From contig NZ_BPRA01000015.1 of the NCBI RefSeq assembly GCF_022179645.1, positions 124,001-188,000 of the forward strand: 64,000 nt of DNA. The letters are read 5' to 3'. Position 1 is the stretch's first letter. Each line of letters opens with the position of its first letter. The position numbers and the translations under genes are program-made. The notes under the pieces were generated by a model, which saw only the letters and a program-made list of their open reading frames with translations, made no database searches and was not told the origin of the DNA. The stretch is from Methylobacterium thuringiense. Its GTDB lineage: Bacteria > Pseudomonadota > Alphaproteobacteria > Rhizobiales > Beijerinckiaceae. Below, piece by piece: positions 22,601-37,600 of this stretch.

Positions 22601-25600
22601 CGACGGCGATGTGGTTCGCCCCGGCCGTCAAAGTCACGACACCGTTCGTGGTGCCGCCGACATTGCTGTCGATCTCGAGTTCGTGGCCGAGCGTGTCGCT
22701 CAGGCTGCCGATGCCGTCCTTGGCGTTGAGATCGATCGAGCGGCCGCTGATGTTGACACGGCCCGAGCCGGCGATCGGCGCGGAGTCGATGTCGGTCGGC
22801 GTGGTGAGATCACCCCCGTCGATGATCGACGCGGTGGCCTTCAGCACCACGTCGCCCTTCGTGGTGATCGCGACCACCTTCATGGTGCCCTGCGTCTCGC
22901 TCAGCACGATGTCGCCGGTGGCGCTCGCGCGGACCGTGCCGCCGAGCTTCATCTCGATCGCGTCGGTCTTCGAACCGATCGCGCCCGAAGCCGTCAGGTA
23001 GACGTTGTTGGCGACGATCTTGTTCGTGTCGGAGCCGATGCCGTCGAGAATGCTGCCCGAGGTCGCCACGAAGGTGACGTCGCCGCCCGCCGAGAAGGCG
23101 GATTCGAGGTTCAGGTTGCCGGTCTTCTCGGTGACGAAGATGCTCTGGTCGGCCCGCACCGCGATGGTGTTCGTGGCGCCGAGATCGATGCCGAGCGCCT
23201 TCTGCGCGGTTCCGATGCCGCCGGTGCCGCCCTCGAGGACGGTATCGCCGCCCTTGACGTTGACGGTGCCGTCGGCGCCGCCGTTGACGAGGCCGGCGCC
23301 GGTCTTGAGCCGGATTTCCTTTGTGCCCGTCGATTCGACGCTGCCGATCGTCAGTGCAGTGGTGGTGGGAACGTCGACGTAGATCTGCCCGCCAGCGCTT
23401 ACGTCGAGCGTACCGGTATTCGCCAGCACGACCGGCTTGCGCTTCTGGATGAGGACCTGAGTGATCTTGGCGAAGGGGTTGTTGGGATCGGTCTTCGACT
23501 GGAAGACGATCAGGTTGCGCCCGCTCTCGACCGTCGGTTTCTTGCTAGCGTCGAGGACCAGGCTAGCCGCACTCACCGTGGCGATGGTGTAGCTCTGCTC
23601 GGCGCTGGTGGCGTTGGCGGTCTTCACGCCGAAGCCGCCGGCCACGCCGATGCGCATGCCGTTCGTGAAACCGTCCGCCACGAAGGTGTCGTCGGCATCG
23701 GCGAACACACGGTTGATGACGTAGACGCCCGTCCCGGTGGACGCACGCACGCCGACGTCGACCTTCGCAGCCGCGCTGGCGGCCTGCCGGCCGCTCACCG
23801 TGCGGGTATCGAAGAGCTGGCCGACCTTGAGGCGGATCACGCCGCCGCTGACCGAGGCGATCTCGTAGACGTTCGACGCGACCGCCGTCGTGTTCCGAGT
23901 CTGGCCGGCGATGTAGAGCGTGTCGCCGACGGCGTAGGAAGCGTCCCAGGTCCCGCTGCTGCGCGTCAGGATGCCCTGCTGGGCCGCTGTGTCGTTGCTG
24001 AACGTGACGTCGACGGTCGTCGGGGCCGCCTTCAGGAGGTCGATGGAGGTGACGGCGCTGGCCCGCGGCGCCTCGCCGTTCACGGCGATGCTGACGCCGA
24101 AGCTCAGGCCGCGGCCGAGGCCCTCCTGGTCGAAGCGCTGGTCGACGGTGATCACCGAGCCCACGACGCTGAGGATCTTGAAGACCTTGCCGGTCTGGCC
24201 GTTGGCGTTCGCCGACAGGCCGCCGATGTAGAGCGTCCCGTCGAAGAGGTTGCCGTCCTTGAAGAAGGTCGCGGCATCCCACGCACCGCCGCCCTGAAGC
24301 GTCACCGTCCCCTTGGTCCCGTCATGTCCGAAGACGACGGTGCCGGTCACGATCGGAGCCTTCGTCAGGAAGACGAGATCGCTGCGCTCTGCGGCGCCGA
24401 GGTCGATCTGCTGGTCCGTGGTCAGCGGCGTCTTGTTGGTGCCGAACCCGATCAGCGTCGTACCGCTCACCGAGCCGACGTTCCCCGATGTCACGATACG
24501 GACGTTGGCGCCCTTGATGATCGGGTTGCTGTTCGTGATCGTGCTGGAGACCTCCTTGAGCAGGCCCTGGCCGACCGCGCCCAGGAGTTCGTCCTGTGTC
24601 CACCGCTTGATGCCGGCGTTGATGCCGTCGGCCGTCGCCTGGTCGACGAAGAAGGCGGGTGCCGCCTGCTTCTGTGCGGTGAGGGCGTTCGTCTCGTACG
24701 AGGCAGGCAGCTTGTTGAAGAAGGTGTTGAGCTCGGCATACTGCGCCGTGAGCTTGGTTTCGCGCGCCGTCTGAGCGGCGGTGAGGGCAGCCGTGATCGC
24801 CGTCGAGCCGGCATTCGCCGCGACGGCGGCCGCACGGGCCGCCGCCACCGCGTCGGCGAGCGCCTGGCCCGTCAGGCGTGGTGCGAACGATGCGTTGTAG
24901 ATCGACGGATCGACCTGCTGATTGCGGTAGTTCCAGTAGGTCTCGTAGGACGCCTGCTCGGCCGAGGTCAGGTTTGCGACCTTCGCGGCGTCGTAGACGG
25001 TACCGAGGCTGCCGAACGTCGCATGAAGCGACGCATAGGTGGCCTTCAGCCCGGCCTCGACAGTGGCGACCCTCGCCGACGTATCCATGCGCAGGGCAGC
25101 CTCGCCCAACGTCTGCGTCGCCGCCTCCGTGGTGAGTTGTGCCGTCAGCGCGGTGAGTTCGGCCCCGGTGATCGCCGTCTTGTAATCGCTGTAGATCGTG
25201 TAGGCCGCGGCGAGTTTCGGCAGATACGCGTCGCCGAAACGCGAGAACACCGTGTCGAGGGCGGTGTAGGTCGCGGATGGCGTATCACCCGGAACCTGGG
25301 CTTCGCGCAGCTGCCAATACTGAGCGTACTGAGCGGCAAAGTCCGTCACCGTTGTGCTGACGAAGCCTGTAAAATACGACTTCAGGTTGTCGTAGTCGGC
25401 GGTCCTGGAGTCCTGGATCCGCTGGATCTGCGCGGTGACGTAAGTCTGGAGATCGGTGCCGGCGAGCCGGAGGTTGCGCGCCTCGGCCTGGATTGCGGTG
25501 GTGTAGAGGCCGGTGATCTCGGCAACGCTCAGGCGGACCTTGCCCGCATTCGCGTCGAAGGCGGCCCGGTATCCGGAATAGAGCGCATACGCCGCCTGAT

Positions 25601-28600
25601 CGCCGGCCGAGACCTGCGTGGGATCGGTGACACCGTCGAACCTGGCCCGGAGGGCGGTATAGGCCGCCGTCCGCTGGTCCTCCAAGTCCGCGATCTGGGC
25701 GGTGACGACCGCCATCATCGCGTCGCCGGGGATCGGCGCGGCATGCGTCGCCGCCTGGATCTTGGCGAGCTCCTGAGCGGTCGCCTTCACCGTGTAGGTC
25801 GAGCTGTACGCGCCGGCGCCCTGCTGTGCGCGGTAGGCCCAATAGGCCGCGTAATCGCCGGCGAGGTCGGCGTGATAGACGTCGCCGTAGACGCCGTATT
25901 GCTCGTGCAGCGTGTGGTACTGCAGCGTGCGGTTCGTCTCGAGAGCGGTGATCGCCTTGGCGACGTAGGTCGCGACATCGGTGACGCCCTGGCTCACCGC
26001 TTGGTCCGTGTAGAGTTTAGTGTAGTAGTCGCGCTCGCCATTCGTCGTGCTGAGCGTAATGGCGCCGGCCGTATTCGGCTGCTGCTTCCGGTAGGACCAG
26101 TAGGCGTTGTAGTCGCCCTCGCGGGTGGTCTCGAAGGCATTGAGCGTCGCCTGATACTTGCGATCGGCATCCGCCGTCGTCAGGGCGAGGTCCTTCCAGA
26201 CGCCGTTGACGAGCTGCGACACCACGCGGGTGTCGCGCACCACGACGCTGTTGACGTTGAGCAGATCTCCGGCGTCGACCTTGATGTAGACGTCGCCGTT
26301 GGCGGTGAGGCTGTTGAGGCGCAGATCGCCCGCGATTTCCTGAACGCCGACAGTGCCGCCTGCGACGATATCGGTCTTGTCGCGGCCCGTGCTGCCGCCA
26401 TCGAGTTTGATCGGCGCGGCCTCGGAGCCGAGACGGCCGCCGGCCGCCAGATTGAGCGAGCCGCCGGCGATGACGCCGCTGCCCTGGGTCTTCACGCCGG
26501 CCGAGGAGACGAGCTTGACGTCGTAGCCGCCGCCTGCGGCGATCCTGTCGATGCCGAGCTCGTTGTCGAGCGTCCGCACGTTGAGGTTGATATTGCCCTG
26601 CGTGGTCGTCGCCGTGAGGCTGTTGCCGGCACCGACGGTGGTGACGTTGAGACCCTTGGTGTTCTCGGCGAGCAGATCGCTGATGGCTTTGACGGGGGCA
26701 GGCGTATTGACGTCGGTCTTGATGACGGGGGCGACACCGCCGATCCCGCCTACGGCGCTCAACACGACGCGCGAGCCCGTGACGGCCGCGGTCGAGCCGA
26801 GATGCTCGATCGTGCCGCCCGACGCGATCGTCGTGGTGCCGTTATCGTTCTTGATACCGCCGGCAATCAGAACGCGTCCCGCGCCCTGCGAATCGACGTT
26901 CACGGTACCCGTGCGACCGCCGGTGAAGGTGATCTTGATGCCGTAATCGGCCTCGAGACTATGGGTCGCCTGCGTTTCGGTATAGTCGACCGTCTGGAAC
27001 TTCGAATAGTAGGTTTTTTTACCGTACCACGTGCTGGTGGTCCAGCTCGCGACCTCCTTCGCCGGCTCGACGCTGCGCGTGTACTCGGGCGCGCCCAAGA
27101 ACGCGTAACCCGACTTGCTCGCGTCGATGTAATAATAGGCGGATTCCGGCTGTAGGGCCGCCTTCGTGGTGGTTTCCTTGTTGAAGGTGCTGAGGTCCGG
27201 CGGGTTCTTCGCGAAGGCGTCGATACCGGCCCAGGACGACGTGCCGATGGTCTTGCTGTAGGTGTTCTTGTTGCCCTGCCCGATAGTGAAGGCATAGCGG
27301 AACCCGCTCACCGGCGCGTAGTCGGTCAGGCTGCCCGAGGCCTTCGCAACCTCGCGGCCGGACGCGCTCAAATCGGCGCTGTAACGCGTGATTGTCCCCG
27401 CAGCATCTTGCCTGATCAAGGTTTGGCGGAAAGCGATGTCCCGCGCGTCGTTCTTGTAAGCGAGATCCTTGATGTCGATCGCGCCGACGCCGCGCTGCGA
27501 CAGGTCGATGCGGTTCAGGACGACGTCCCGGTTGAGCTTGTTGACGACGTTGACGCTGGCATAGCCGCCAAGCGCGCGCAGTTCGCCCTTACCCTGGTTG
27601 GTGTTGACGATGACGCCGGTCAGGTTGATCTGGCCGCCCGTCGAGACGATCTCGTCGATCTCGATCGCGCCGGTCTGGCGGTTGTAGCTCGCCGAGAAGC
27701 CGTCACGGGTGAGCGAGCTGAGGTTTGCCGTGCGCCCCGGGTTGTTGATGATCTGCCGGATCTCGTTCTCGACCGTCTGGTCGATGACGATGGTGTAGGT
27801 GTCGCGCCCGCTCTGCACGAGACCGTTCACATTGAGGTACTGCGCCTTGATCGTGACGGCGCCGCTCGCGACGAGGCTCGCCGTCGATTGGCCCAGCGCG
27901 GTCGCGATGGCGCTGTCGGTCTTCGCCGTCAGCGGTCCGGTGCCCGTGTCGAGCACGGTCTTGATCTGGCCGTAGGGGTCGCCGCCGACGGAATAGGTGC
28001 GCAGATCCTCCGTGGTGCCGATCGAGACGGCACCGCCGACATCGAAATCGGTGCTCTTCACCGAGGTCATGGCCGTGATGCTCAGATCGCCGCCGCTCGC
28101 CGTCTTCACGTGGAAGACAGCAGTCGGTGCGTAGACATCGCCCACGACGAAGACCGAAGGCGCAGAATTGCCATTGCGGGCGCCGGAGGTATTCGTGAGG
28201 TAGATGTCGCTCTTCACGGCATCGGTGGCGATGCCGCCGGCCGTCAGCGTCGAGAAGGAGACGCCGCGTCCGCCTGCAACGATCGCGGCCGCCGCGGCGT
28301 CCGGGCTCTTGGCGTTCTCGGTGGCGATGGCCTGCCGGCGCGTGGTCACGTCGCCGCCGGACGTCACCACGTTGCCGTTCAGGAACGTGCCGCCGTTCGA
28401 TTCCGGCATCGTGATGCCGCCGATGACGAGGTTCGCCACCGAGTTGTTGGTAATCTCGACCTTCGTGTCTGACGCGGCGTCGAGCTTGCCCGATCCGAGC
28501 AGGGCGTCGGCCCGCACGAAGATGCCGCCGGCGCCCGCCGTGAACGGGCTGACCGTGATCGCCTGCACCTGCTTGAAGACCGGAACGAGTACTTCTTTGC

Positions 28601-31600
28601 CGCTAAAGTCGATCTGGCGCTCAGCCAGACCATCGGCGAGTAGCTCATTCCTGATGCGGTTTACTTCGCCCTGATAATAGGCCTGGAGCGTGCTGTTGTC
28701 CTTGTAGGTCGCAAGCCCCTTCGTGGCTTCGTCGAAGGCCGCGATCAGGCTCGACTGCGCGTTGGTGTAGCCCAGGCTGACCGTGATCGGCAGCTTCGGA
28801 AGAGTGGCCGAGGCGGAGGTCGCGCCGTTCGCCAGGGAGATCGTGAAGCTCTTCGTCGCGTCATTATCGGCGATCGGGTTGCCGTTCGCGTCGTATTTCT
28901 GGCCGTTCAGCTTCACCGTGCCCGTGATCACGGTCGGGGGGTTGCCCCCGGTGCCGCGGGTCAGGTCGTCGAAAACGATCGAGATGTTGCGCGTGATGCC
29001 GGTGACGATGTTGCCGTCGACGATCACGGTGCCGACCGAGCCGGTCTGGGCGTCGCCGACCGGCGTGATCGCCGAGCCGCCGAGCGCGCTGTCGATGCCG
29101 CCGGCAACCGCCGTCGTCCAATTCGTGCCCTTCATCCGCGCCAGCGCGCCGGCATTGCCCTGCCGGTTCGTGAAGAGGTTCGCGTTACCGGCCGTCTTGA
29201 TCGTGGCACCGCCATCGACCTTGATCGTGTTGGTCTCGCTCACCCGGATCTTGGCGGCGAGCGTCGAGATCGGGATCGCGCTGCCCGCGAAATTGTCCGT
29301 CGTCGCGGAGGTGTCGTAGCTGTCGTCGTAGGCCTTCTTGTTGGTGCCGGCGAAGAAGTCGGCATCGCCGTAGGCGGTGATGTCGGCATTCGCGCCGATG
29401 TTGACCGAATTGTCCGGCTTAAGGATCACCGCCGTGCTGCCGACCGCGACAGTCGCCGCGCCGTAGGTCTCGGAGTTCGAGACCGCGTTCGCCGAGCCGT
29501 TGCCGTTGGCCGAGAGCGCTAAGTTTCCGAGCGTGAACAGCGTCGCATTGCTGCCGACGTTGACCTGGGCCTGAAAGTTGCGCGTCTCGATGGTCGAGTA
29601 AGCGCCGGCCCCCGAGATCGCGCCGCCAGTGGTCAGGGAGACCTTGTCGTAGGCGTTGATGACGTTGGTCGCCCCCAGGCGAATACCGCCCTGGCTTCCG
29701 CCCCGCGCGACGGTGGTCAGGTTCGTTTTCTGACCGGCATTGCTATCGACGGTGACCTTCGTCGTCAGGTCGATGGTGGTGGTGCTGTGCGCCGAGGCGC
29801 CGCTGGCGATGCCGCCCGTCGAGCCGACGATGTTGGCCTGTCCGAGCTGCGGCTTGTTCACGGTGTTGGTCGCAGTCGCGACTATGTCGCGTGCCGTCAG
29901 GCGGACACCTGCGCCGAAGGTGGCGGCGACGGCATGCGTGACGTCGTTCGTGACGACGGCACCCGCACCGGCGAGCGCACCATAGCTGTCGGTGATCACT
30001 TGTCCGTTGATCGTCGCGGTGTGGTCGGCCGCGAGGTAGAACAGGCCGGTGCTGTCGCTGCGCGTCGTCAGGTCGATGGTCACGCCCAGGCCGAGATCGG
30101 CCCTGGTGCTGCCGCCCGTGGTGGTGCTGGAGCTCGCGGCCGTGCCAGAGACGAGGCCGCCGCTTCCGGCGACCGACTTGGCGAAGTTGTCGTCGGTCCC
30201 CGAAGCGGTGACCGTCATCGAGCCGGCATTGAGCCTGCCCAGCGATGCGACCTTGGCGGCCGTCTCGGTCGCCGAATTGGCCGTAGCGAAGGTGGCGCCG
30301 GCCGCAACGAGGCCAACGCTCGCGCTGCTGGCATTCGAGCTCTGCTTGGTCGTGCTCGTCGCCGTGACGGCAACCGCGCCGCTGACGGTGAGCACCGTGC
30401 CGACGTCGATCGTGCCGGTGACCTTGCTGGCGTTCTCGGCCGTCGTGACCGTCGAGTTGAGGCCGATCAGGCCGCCGACGGCGCCGGATGCGCTCGCGGT
30501 AGCGGATTCCTTACCGGCCTGCTGGGACAGGTTGCCCTGCACCGTAAGGCTCGCCGCGGTGATCGCGACGTTCTTCGTATGGGCATCGACGATCGCTGCG
30601 ACCTTGGCGAGCGCAACCGAAGCGCCGATCGCCGCAGTGCCGGCATTGATGCCTGAGGCCCGGGCGACGACAGCCGGAAGCGCGGTGGCGAGGACGCTGA
30701 CATCGCCAGCGGACAGGCTACCACCCTCGATCGCGGCCGTGACCGTCGGCCGTGCCTCGACCGTGGCCACCGAACCGCCGGCGGCGAGGGCGAGCAGGCC
30801 GCCTGCCACGGAGATGCTGAGAACCTGCGAATCGACGCTCGTCGTATCCGATGCGCGGACGGAGACGTTGCCCGCAGCGGTCACCTTGCTGTCGTAGATG
30901 CCGGCAGTCGTCGTGCTCTTGACGGTGTCGCCGGTGCCGGCGCCGCCGCCGGAGATGGAAATGCCGACGGGCGAGAAATTCGCAGCGAAGGCGGCCGTAC
31001 GCGCACGGCTCGTCAGGGTCGCCGTTTCGGTCGCGGTCACGTTCACCGCATTGCGGGCGGACAAGCCGTCGTTGACGTTCCTGATCGCGGCCGTGACGCG
31101 GTTCTCGATCACGTTGTCGGCCGCGGCGACGGCAATCGCCGCCGAGCCGCCGCCGACGATACCGACCGAAGCCGCGACAGAGGCCGCACCGGTGTCGACG
31201 CTGAGCGACGAGGCGTCGCGGGCCGAGACGGTGACGGTCCCGGCCGAGATGCGGCCGTCGGTGCCGTCGCCGTCGATGGTCGCGCTGACCTGCGCGGCGA
31301 TGCGGTTATGCGTGCCGGCACCCGCGCCGGCGGCGCTGACGGCGATGGCGCCCGCGCTGATCGCGACGGAGCCCGCCAGGATCGTCGCATTGATCGTCTG
31401 GCCGGACACGGCCGTGACGTCCAGGTTACCCTGCGCCTCGATCTTCGTGTCCTTCGAGACCGCCTCGATCACGAGGGCGGACGACCGGGCCGAGCCGAGG
31501 CTGCTGCCGATCAGGTTCGTCGCGACGCCGACACCGATGCTGGCGCCGACTGCGACGCCGCCGACGCTGGCGCCCGCGGCGATCGCCGCCACCGAAGCCT

Positions 31601-34600
31601 CGATGCGGCTGTTGTTCGCGGCATTGACCACGATGTCGCCGGAGGCCTTCAGCGTGGCCGCGTTGACCTTGGCGCTCGTGCTGCCACCGATCAGGTTCGT
31701 CGCGACGGCACCACCGCCGGCAACCGAGACCGCGACGCCGCCACCCGAGATCGCGGCGGATGCCGCGGCGACCCGGGCCTTGATGCTCGCACCCTCAATG
31801 CCGGCAGTGCCCGGATCGTCGGCCGGAACCAGCGCCTCGACGCGGATTCCGCCCGAACGCGCAGTCACGCTGCCGCCGTCGATCACCGCGCTCAGCGCGT
31901 TGTCGATGACGTTGAGGGCCGTAGCGACGCCGATCGCTGGAGCCCCGGCAACGCCGCCGAAGGCGGCGGCGACCGCGGCTGAGCCGACATCGACGTTGAT
32001 TGCGGCCTGATCCTTGGCGCGCACGGTGACGTCCGCTGCCGTGACGCTGCCCGCGCCGACGATCGCCGCCTTCGTGGCGAAGCTGATCGCGTTGCCGGAG
32101 AAGCTGCCGGCGCCCGCGACGCCCACGGCCACTGCCGCACCCGTCACCACGGCCGCGGCCGACGCGACGGTGGCATCGATGGTGCTGGCGGACGTCGCGG
32201 TGACAGCGACGTTACCCGCCGCATCGACGATCGTGTCGCCGATCACTGCCTCGACCTTGGCGCTGCCGTCTGAGACGAGCGTCGGCTGGTCGAGACGCGA
32301 GCCGTCCGCAGCGGTCGTCTTCCAGCTGCCGATGATGTTCTGAGCGCCCGAGAGGCCGATCGCCACCGGCACGCTCGCGACGCCCGCGCCGCCGCCGGCG
32401 GCGGCGAGCGAGACCACGGTGGCGTCGATGTCCTGGTTGCTCGTCGCGGCGACGCGGAGTGCCGCGCCGCTGGTGACCTTGTTGAGGGCCGTCTGACCCG
32501 TGGCCTTCGCGATCACTGCGCGGGTGCTCGTCGTGATGATGTTGACCGCCGAGGCGCCGCCGCCCGAGACCTGGACGTTGACGGCTCCGGCGCCGCCGAA
32601 GCTGAGGGACGCCGCCGAAGCGATCGCCTTGATCGCGCCGCCGCTGGTCGCCTCGACCGAGACGTCTCCGGAGGTCGAGGTGACGCCGGTGTCGGCATTG
32701 CCGATCGTCGCCTCGACCGTGTTCCCGATCGTGTTTGTGGCGAAGGACAGGGAGACCGCGACGCCGACGCTGACCGCGCCCGCACCGCTGCCGGCGATGC
32801 CGGCCGCGCCGACGGAGGCCGTGATCGTCGAATCGTCCTTGGCGGCGATGGCGATGCCAGCGGCCTTGACGCCGTCGGTGCCGTCGCCGTCGATGGCGGC
32901 GCGAGTCTTGACCGCGATGGTGTTGGTCGCGCCGACACCGGCGCCGGCCACACTGACGCCGGCAGCGCCGCCGCCCTGGATCGCGGCGGAGACCGCCGCG
33001 ACGTCGGCCTTGATGGTCTGGCTCGAGGTCGCACGGATTCCGAGCGTGGAATCCGAATCGAAGCTCGAATTGCTGAGGTAGGCCTGAACCTCGTTGCCGC
33101 TGCCAATAACGTTGGACGCGCCGCCGACGCCGACCGAGACGCCGACACCGGCTGCACCGCCGCCGCCGGCAGCGATCGCCGCCGCTACGATCAGCGCCTG
33201 GATGTCGGACTTCGACTCCGCAGAGACCGTGGAAGCACCCCCGCGCACCGTCAGACGGCTGTCGGCGACGAAGGCGTTCGTCTTGGTGGTGATGACGTTG
33301 CCGGCACCGGCGCCGCCGCCGCTGACCGAGACGCCGGCCGCGCCGCCGCCGCCGACCGAGACGGCCGCAGCCGCCGAGGTCGCCTTGATGCGGCTGTTGC
33401 TGGTCGCCGTCACCGAGACGCCGCCGGCACGCGTGGTGAGCCCGGTATCAGCGTTCCGGATCGAGGCTTCGACGCCCCCGGCGATGGAGTTGAGGGCAAG
33501 CGCGAAGCCCACCGCCACACCGACGCCGGCCGCACCGCCGCCCGCTGCGGACAGGGATGCGGCACCGGTAAGCGCGGTGATCGCGGAGGTGTCGCTGGCT
33601 GAGACGGTGACGCTCCCGGCCTTGATGCCGGTGCCGTCGCCATCGATCGTGGCCCGTGTCGCGACGCCGATGGCGTTCGCGGCCAGGGAACCGGCCGCGC
33701 TCACCGCGACACCGGCGGCCCCGCCGCCCTGGATGGCAGCCGAAGCCGCGACCACGGTGGCGGAGATGGTCTGGCTCGACTTGGCTTCGAGGCCGAGCAC
33801 ACCGGCGATGTCGAGGGCCGAGTCCTTGACCTTGGCCTCGACGGCCATGCCGCTGCCGTCGGCGAGGGTGTCCTTGCGGGTCGCGCCGCTGCCGCTGGTG
33901 CTCCAGCTGCCGATGCGGTTCTCCGCGCCGCTGACGCCCAGCGCCACGCCGACGCCGGCCGAACCGCCGCCGCCGGCGGAGGCGGCGACCGCCGAGATGA
34001 TCGCCGTGATCTCGGAGGAGCCGCTGGCCTTCACCGTGAGGCCGCCTGTGCTCGTGGTGATGCTGCTCGCATCGACCGTGGCGGTGGTGGAGCCGAGGAT
34101 CCGGTTGGAGGCGAAGGCGCCCCCGCCCGAGACGCCGACGCCGGCCGCGCCGCCGCCGGCGATGCTGATCGCCGCCGCGGCCGCGGCCGCGTTGATGCGT
34201 CCGGCGCGCGAGGCCGTGACCGAGACGGCGCCCGCGCTGAGGAGGGAATTCGCACCCGTGATGCTCGCGGCGACGCCACCGGCGATGCTGTTGAGGGCGA
34301 GGGTGAAACCGACCGCGACGGCGACGCCGGCGCTGCCGCCGCCCGCTCCTGCGAGCGAGGCCGATCCGGCCAACGCATCGATCGTGGAGGTATCCGCTGC
34401 GTTCACGACGACGCCGCCAGCGTTGATGCCGGTGCCGGAGCCGCTGATCGTGGCGCTCGTGGCGACAGCGATCGCGTTCGAGACGACGGCGCCGGCAGCC
34501 GACGCGCCCACACCGGCGGAGCCGCCGCCGCCGATCGCGGCGGAAGCCGCGACGACCTGTGCGTTGATCGTCTGCGACGAGGTCGCAGTAACGCTGAGCG

Positions 34601-37600
34601 CCCGGCTCGCCGAAACGCCGGTATTGCTCAGTAGGGCGGCAACGGCCGTGCCGCCGGCGCCCTTGAGCGCATAGGCGGTCGTCTCGGTCTTATCTTTCCC
34701 GTTCGCGTCCTTCTCGACGGTCTTGTCCCAGGAGCCGATGTAGTTCTCGGCGATGGCCGCGCCGATGCCGACACCGACGCCGTTGCTGCCGCCGACACCG
34801 ACTGCGAGTGCGGCGGCCAGGATCTTGGCCTCGATCGTGGCGGAGGATTCCGCCTTCACGTCGACCGTGCCATTGCTGCCGGTCGCGGTCAGAGCGCTGT
34901 CGACGACGCTGGCGCGCGTGCCCGTGGTGATGACGTTGCGCGCATAGGTGACAGCTGCGCTGACCGCGACGGCGTTCGAGCCGCCGCCGGCGATGCTGAG
35001 CGCCGCCGAGGCGGCGTGCGCCGTCAGCGATCCGGCCGACTTCGCGCTGACGAGGATCGCGCCCGTGGTCTGGAGGCCGCGGTCGACGTTCTTGACGGTG
35101 GCCGAGACGTCGTTGGCGATGCTGTTCAGCCCGACGCTGCCGCCGACCGCGACCGAAACGGCATTGGAGGCGCCGGCCGCGAGCGCGAGGCTCGCCGACA
35201 GGGCCTTGGCCGTGATGGCGGAGGTATCCGTCGCCGAGACCGTGGCGCCGGCAGCCGCGATGCCGGGGCCGGCGCCCGCGCCGTCACCATCGATGAGTGC
35301 GCCGGTCGCGAGACCGATACTGTTCATCGCGAAAGTGCCGCCGAGACTCACCGCCCCGGCGTTCGAGCCGGACAAGGCAGCGCCGACCGCAATCGCAACG
35401 ATGTTCGCCGTGATCGTGTTCAGGCTCGTCGCCGTGACGGCAAGCGCGCCCATGGCCGAAACCAGCGTATTCGAGAGAGTGGCGGAGACGTTGGCGCGGC
35501 TGCCGAGGGTCGGCGTCTGACTGAGCGTGTTGCCCGCCTCGTCATAGGCCGTCCAGGCACCGATCTCGTTGTAGGCGATGGCGATTCCGAGCGCGCCGGC
35601 ACCACTGCTGCCCGAGCCCGCACCGACGGACGCCGCGGCCGAGATGATGTCGGCCTTGATCGTGGCCGTGCTGGCGGCCGAGACGGTGATCGCGCCCGCG
35701 GCGTTGAGCGAGGCATCCTGACCCGTCGCGGTCGTGCTGCTGTTGATCTTGTTGACGGCGGCGGCGCCGGCGCCGGACACGCCGATGCCCTTGTCGCCGC
35801 TGACGCCGACCGCGACGCTCGCGGCCGCGGCGGTGGTGGCGATGGTGCCGGTCCGCGTGGCCGCGATCGTGATGCCGCCGCTGCGGGTCATGACCTGCGC
35901 GTCCTTCACGGTCGCGCTGACGTTGCCGGAGATGCTGTTGAGGGCGACGCTCGCCGCGAGGGCGACCGTGACCGCCGTGTCCTGGCCGAGGGCTGCGGCG
36001 ATCGAAGCCGCGCCAACGGTGGAGGACACCGACGATTCGTTGCCCGCGGTGACCGACACGCTGCCGGCATCGACGATGGAGGCCGCACCGAGAACCTCGG
36101 CCGTGGTGGCGACGTCGATGACGTTGCGGGCGACCGAGCCGCCGAGGCTCGCCGACGTGGCCGTGCCCGTGCCGCTGCCCGAGACGCCGATGGCGACGGC
36201 GACCGTCGTGGCGTCCACCGTCTCCTTCGACAGGGCGCGCACGGTGACGGCGCCGGCGGCACGCACGGGCGTGCCGGACAGGGTCGCACGCACCGCGGCG
36301 CCCGAGCCGATCACGTTGTTGGAGACCGAGGCGCCGACCGCGACGCCGATGGCCTTGTCGTTCGCCGAGGCTGCCAGCGCGATTGCGGTGGCGCCGGTGA
36401 GCGCGGCGATCTTGGCCTGATCGTTCGCGAAGATATCGAGGCTGCCGACCTTGCTGGCGTCGGTCGTGCCGTCGCCGACCTTCGAGCCGAGCATTTCGGC
36501 GACGGTCGATCCGCCGATCGTGTTGAGCGCGAGGGCTCCGCCGCCGCTGACCGCGACGCCCTTGCCCTGTGACGAGACCTGGGCGCCGACGGAGGCGGCG
36601 AAGGTCTGTGCGGAGATGTCGGCGGTGCGCGCCGCGGAGACCGAGACTGCACCGGTGCTGGCGAGGTTGGCGACCTGCGTGATGCGGGCCGTGACGTCGC
36701 TGCTGATCTCGTTGTTGGCCAGCGACGCACCGATGGCGACGCTCGGCTTCGTGCCGGTGTCGCTCGCATTCGCGCTCAGGTTCGCCGAGACCGCCAGCGC
36801 GATGGACGTCGCCTTGATGAGGCTGGTGTCCTTGGCCGAAACGATGATGCCGCCAGCACCCGCGCCGACTGCGTCGTCGGTGCTGCCGCTGCCGTCGATG
36901 ACCGCCGTCGTCGTGGTGACGATCTTGTTGCCGACGTAGAGGCCGCCGCCGGCGAACGCGACGTTGCTGCCCTGGCCGCCGCTGCCACCGCCGGTGGACG
37001 CGGCGACGGCGACGGCCGCAGCGAGCGTCTTCGCGGTGATGGCCTCGGACGAGGTGGCCTCGACCGAGACCCGGCGCCCGGCCGTCAGGCGGCTGTTCGT
37101 CACGCTCGCGCGCACGTCGAGGGAGCGTGAGGTTCCGTTCTTGAGGTCCGCGCCCGTCGGCAGGCCGGCCCCGTAGAAGCCGATCATGTTGAAGGCGAGG
37201 CTCACGCCGATGGCGACCGCCTGCGAGGTGCCCTTGCCGACGACCACGGCCGCAGCGGCCGCCTCGACCGAGGCGGTGATGGCGGAATCGTTCGTGGCCG
37301 TGACGGTGATGTTACCCTGGCCACCGGTGCCGTCCTGGGCCGGAGCGACGGCGCCGCCCGCCGTGATCTTGCTGCCGGCGATATGCGCGTCGACGCCACC
37401 GAGGATCGTGTTGAAGCCAAGCGCCCCGCCGCCGGCGAAGCCGATGTTCTTGCCGTCCTCGGTGCTGAGAAGCACGGCGATCGCGGTGGCGGTCGCCTTG
37501 GCCGCGATGGTGGCATCGCTCGAGGCCGAGACGCGCACGTCGCCCGCGCTGGCCGTCACCTGACCGACCCGGTCGATCCCGGCCGTCAGCGTCTCGTCGA

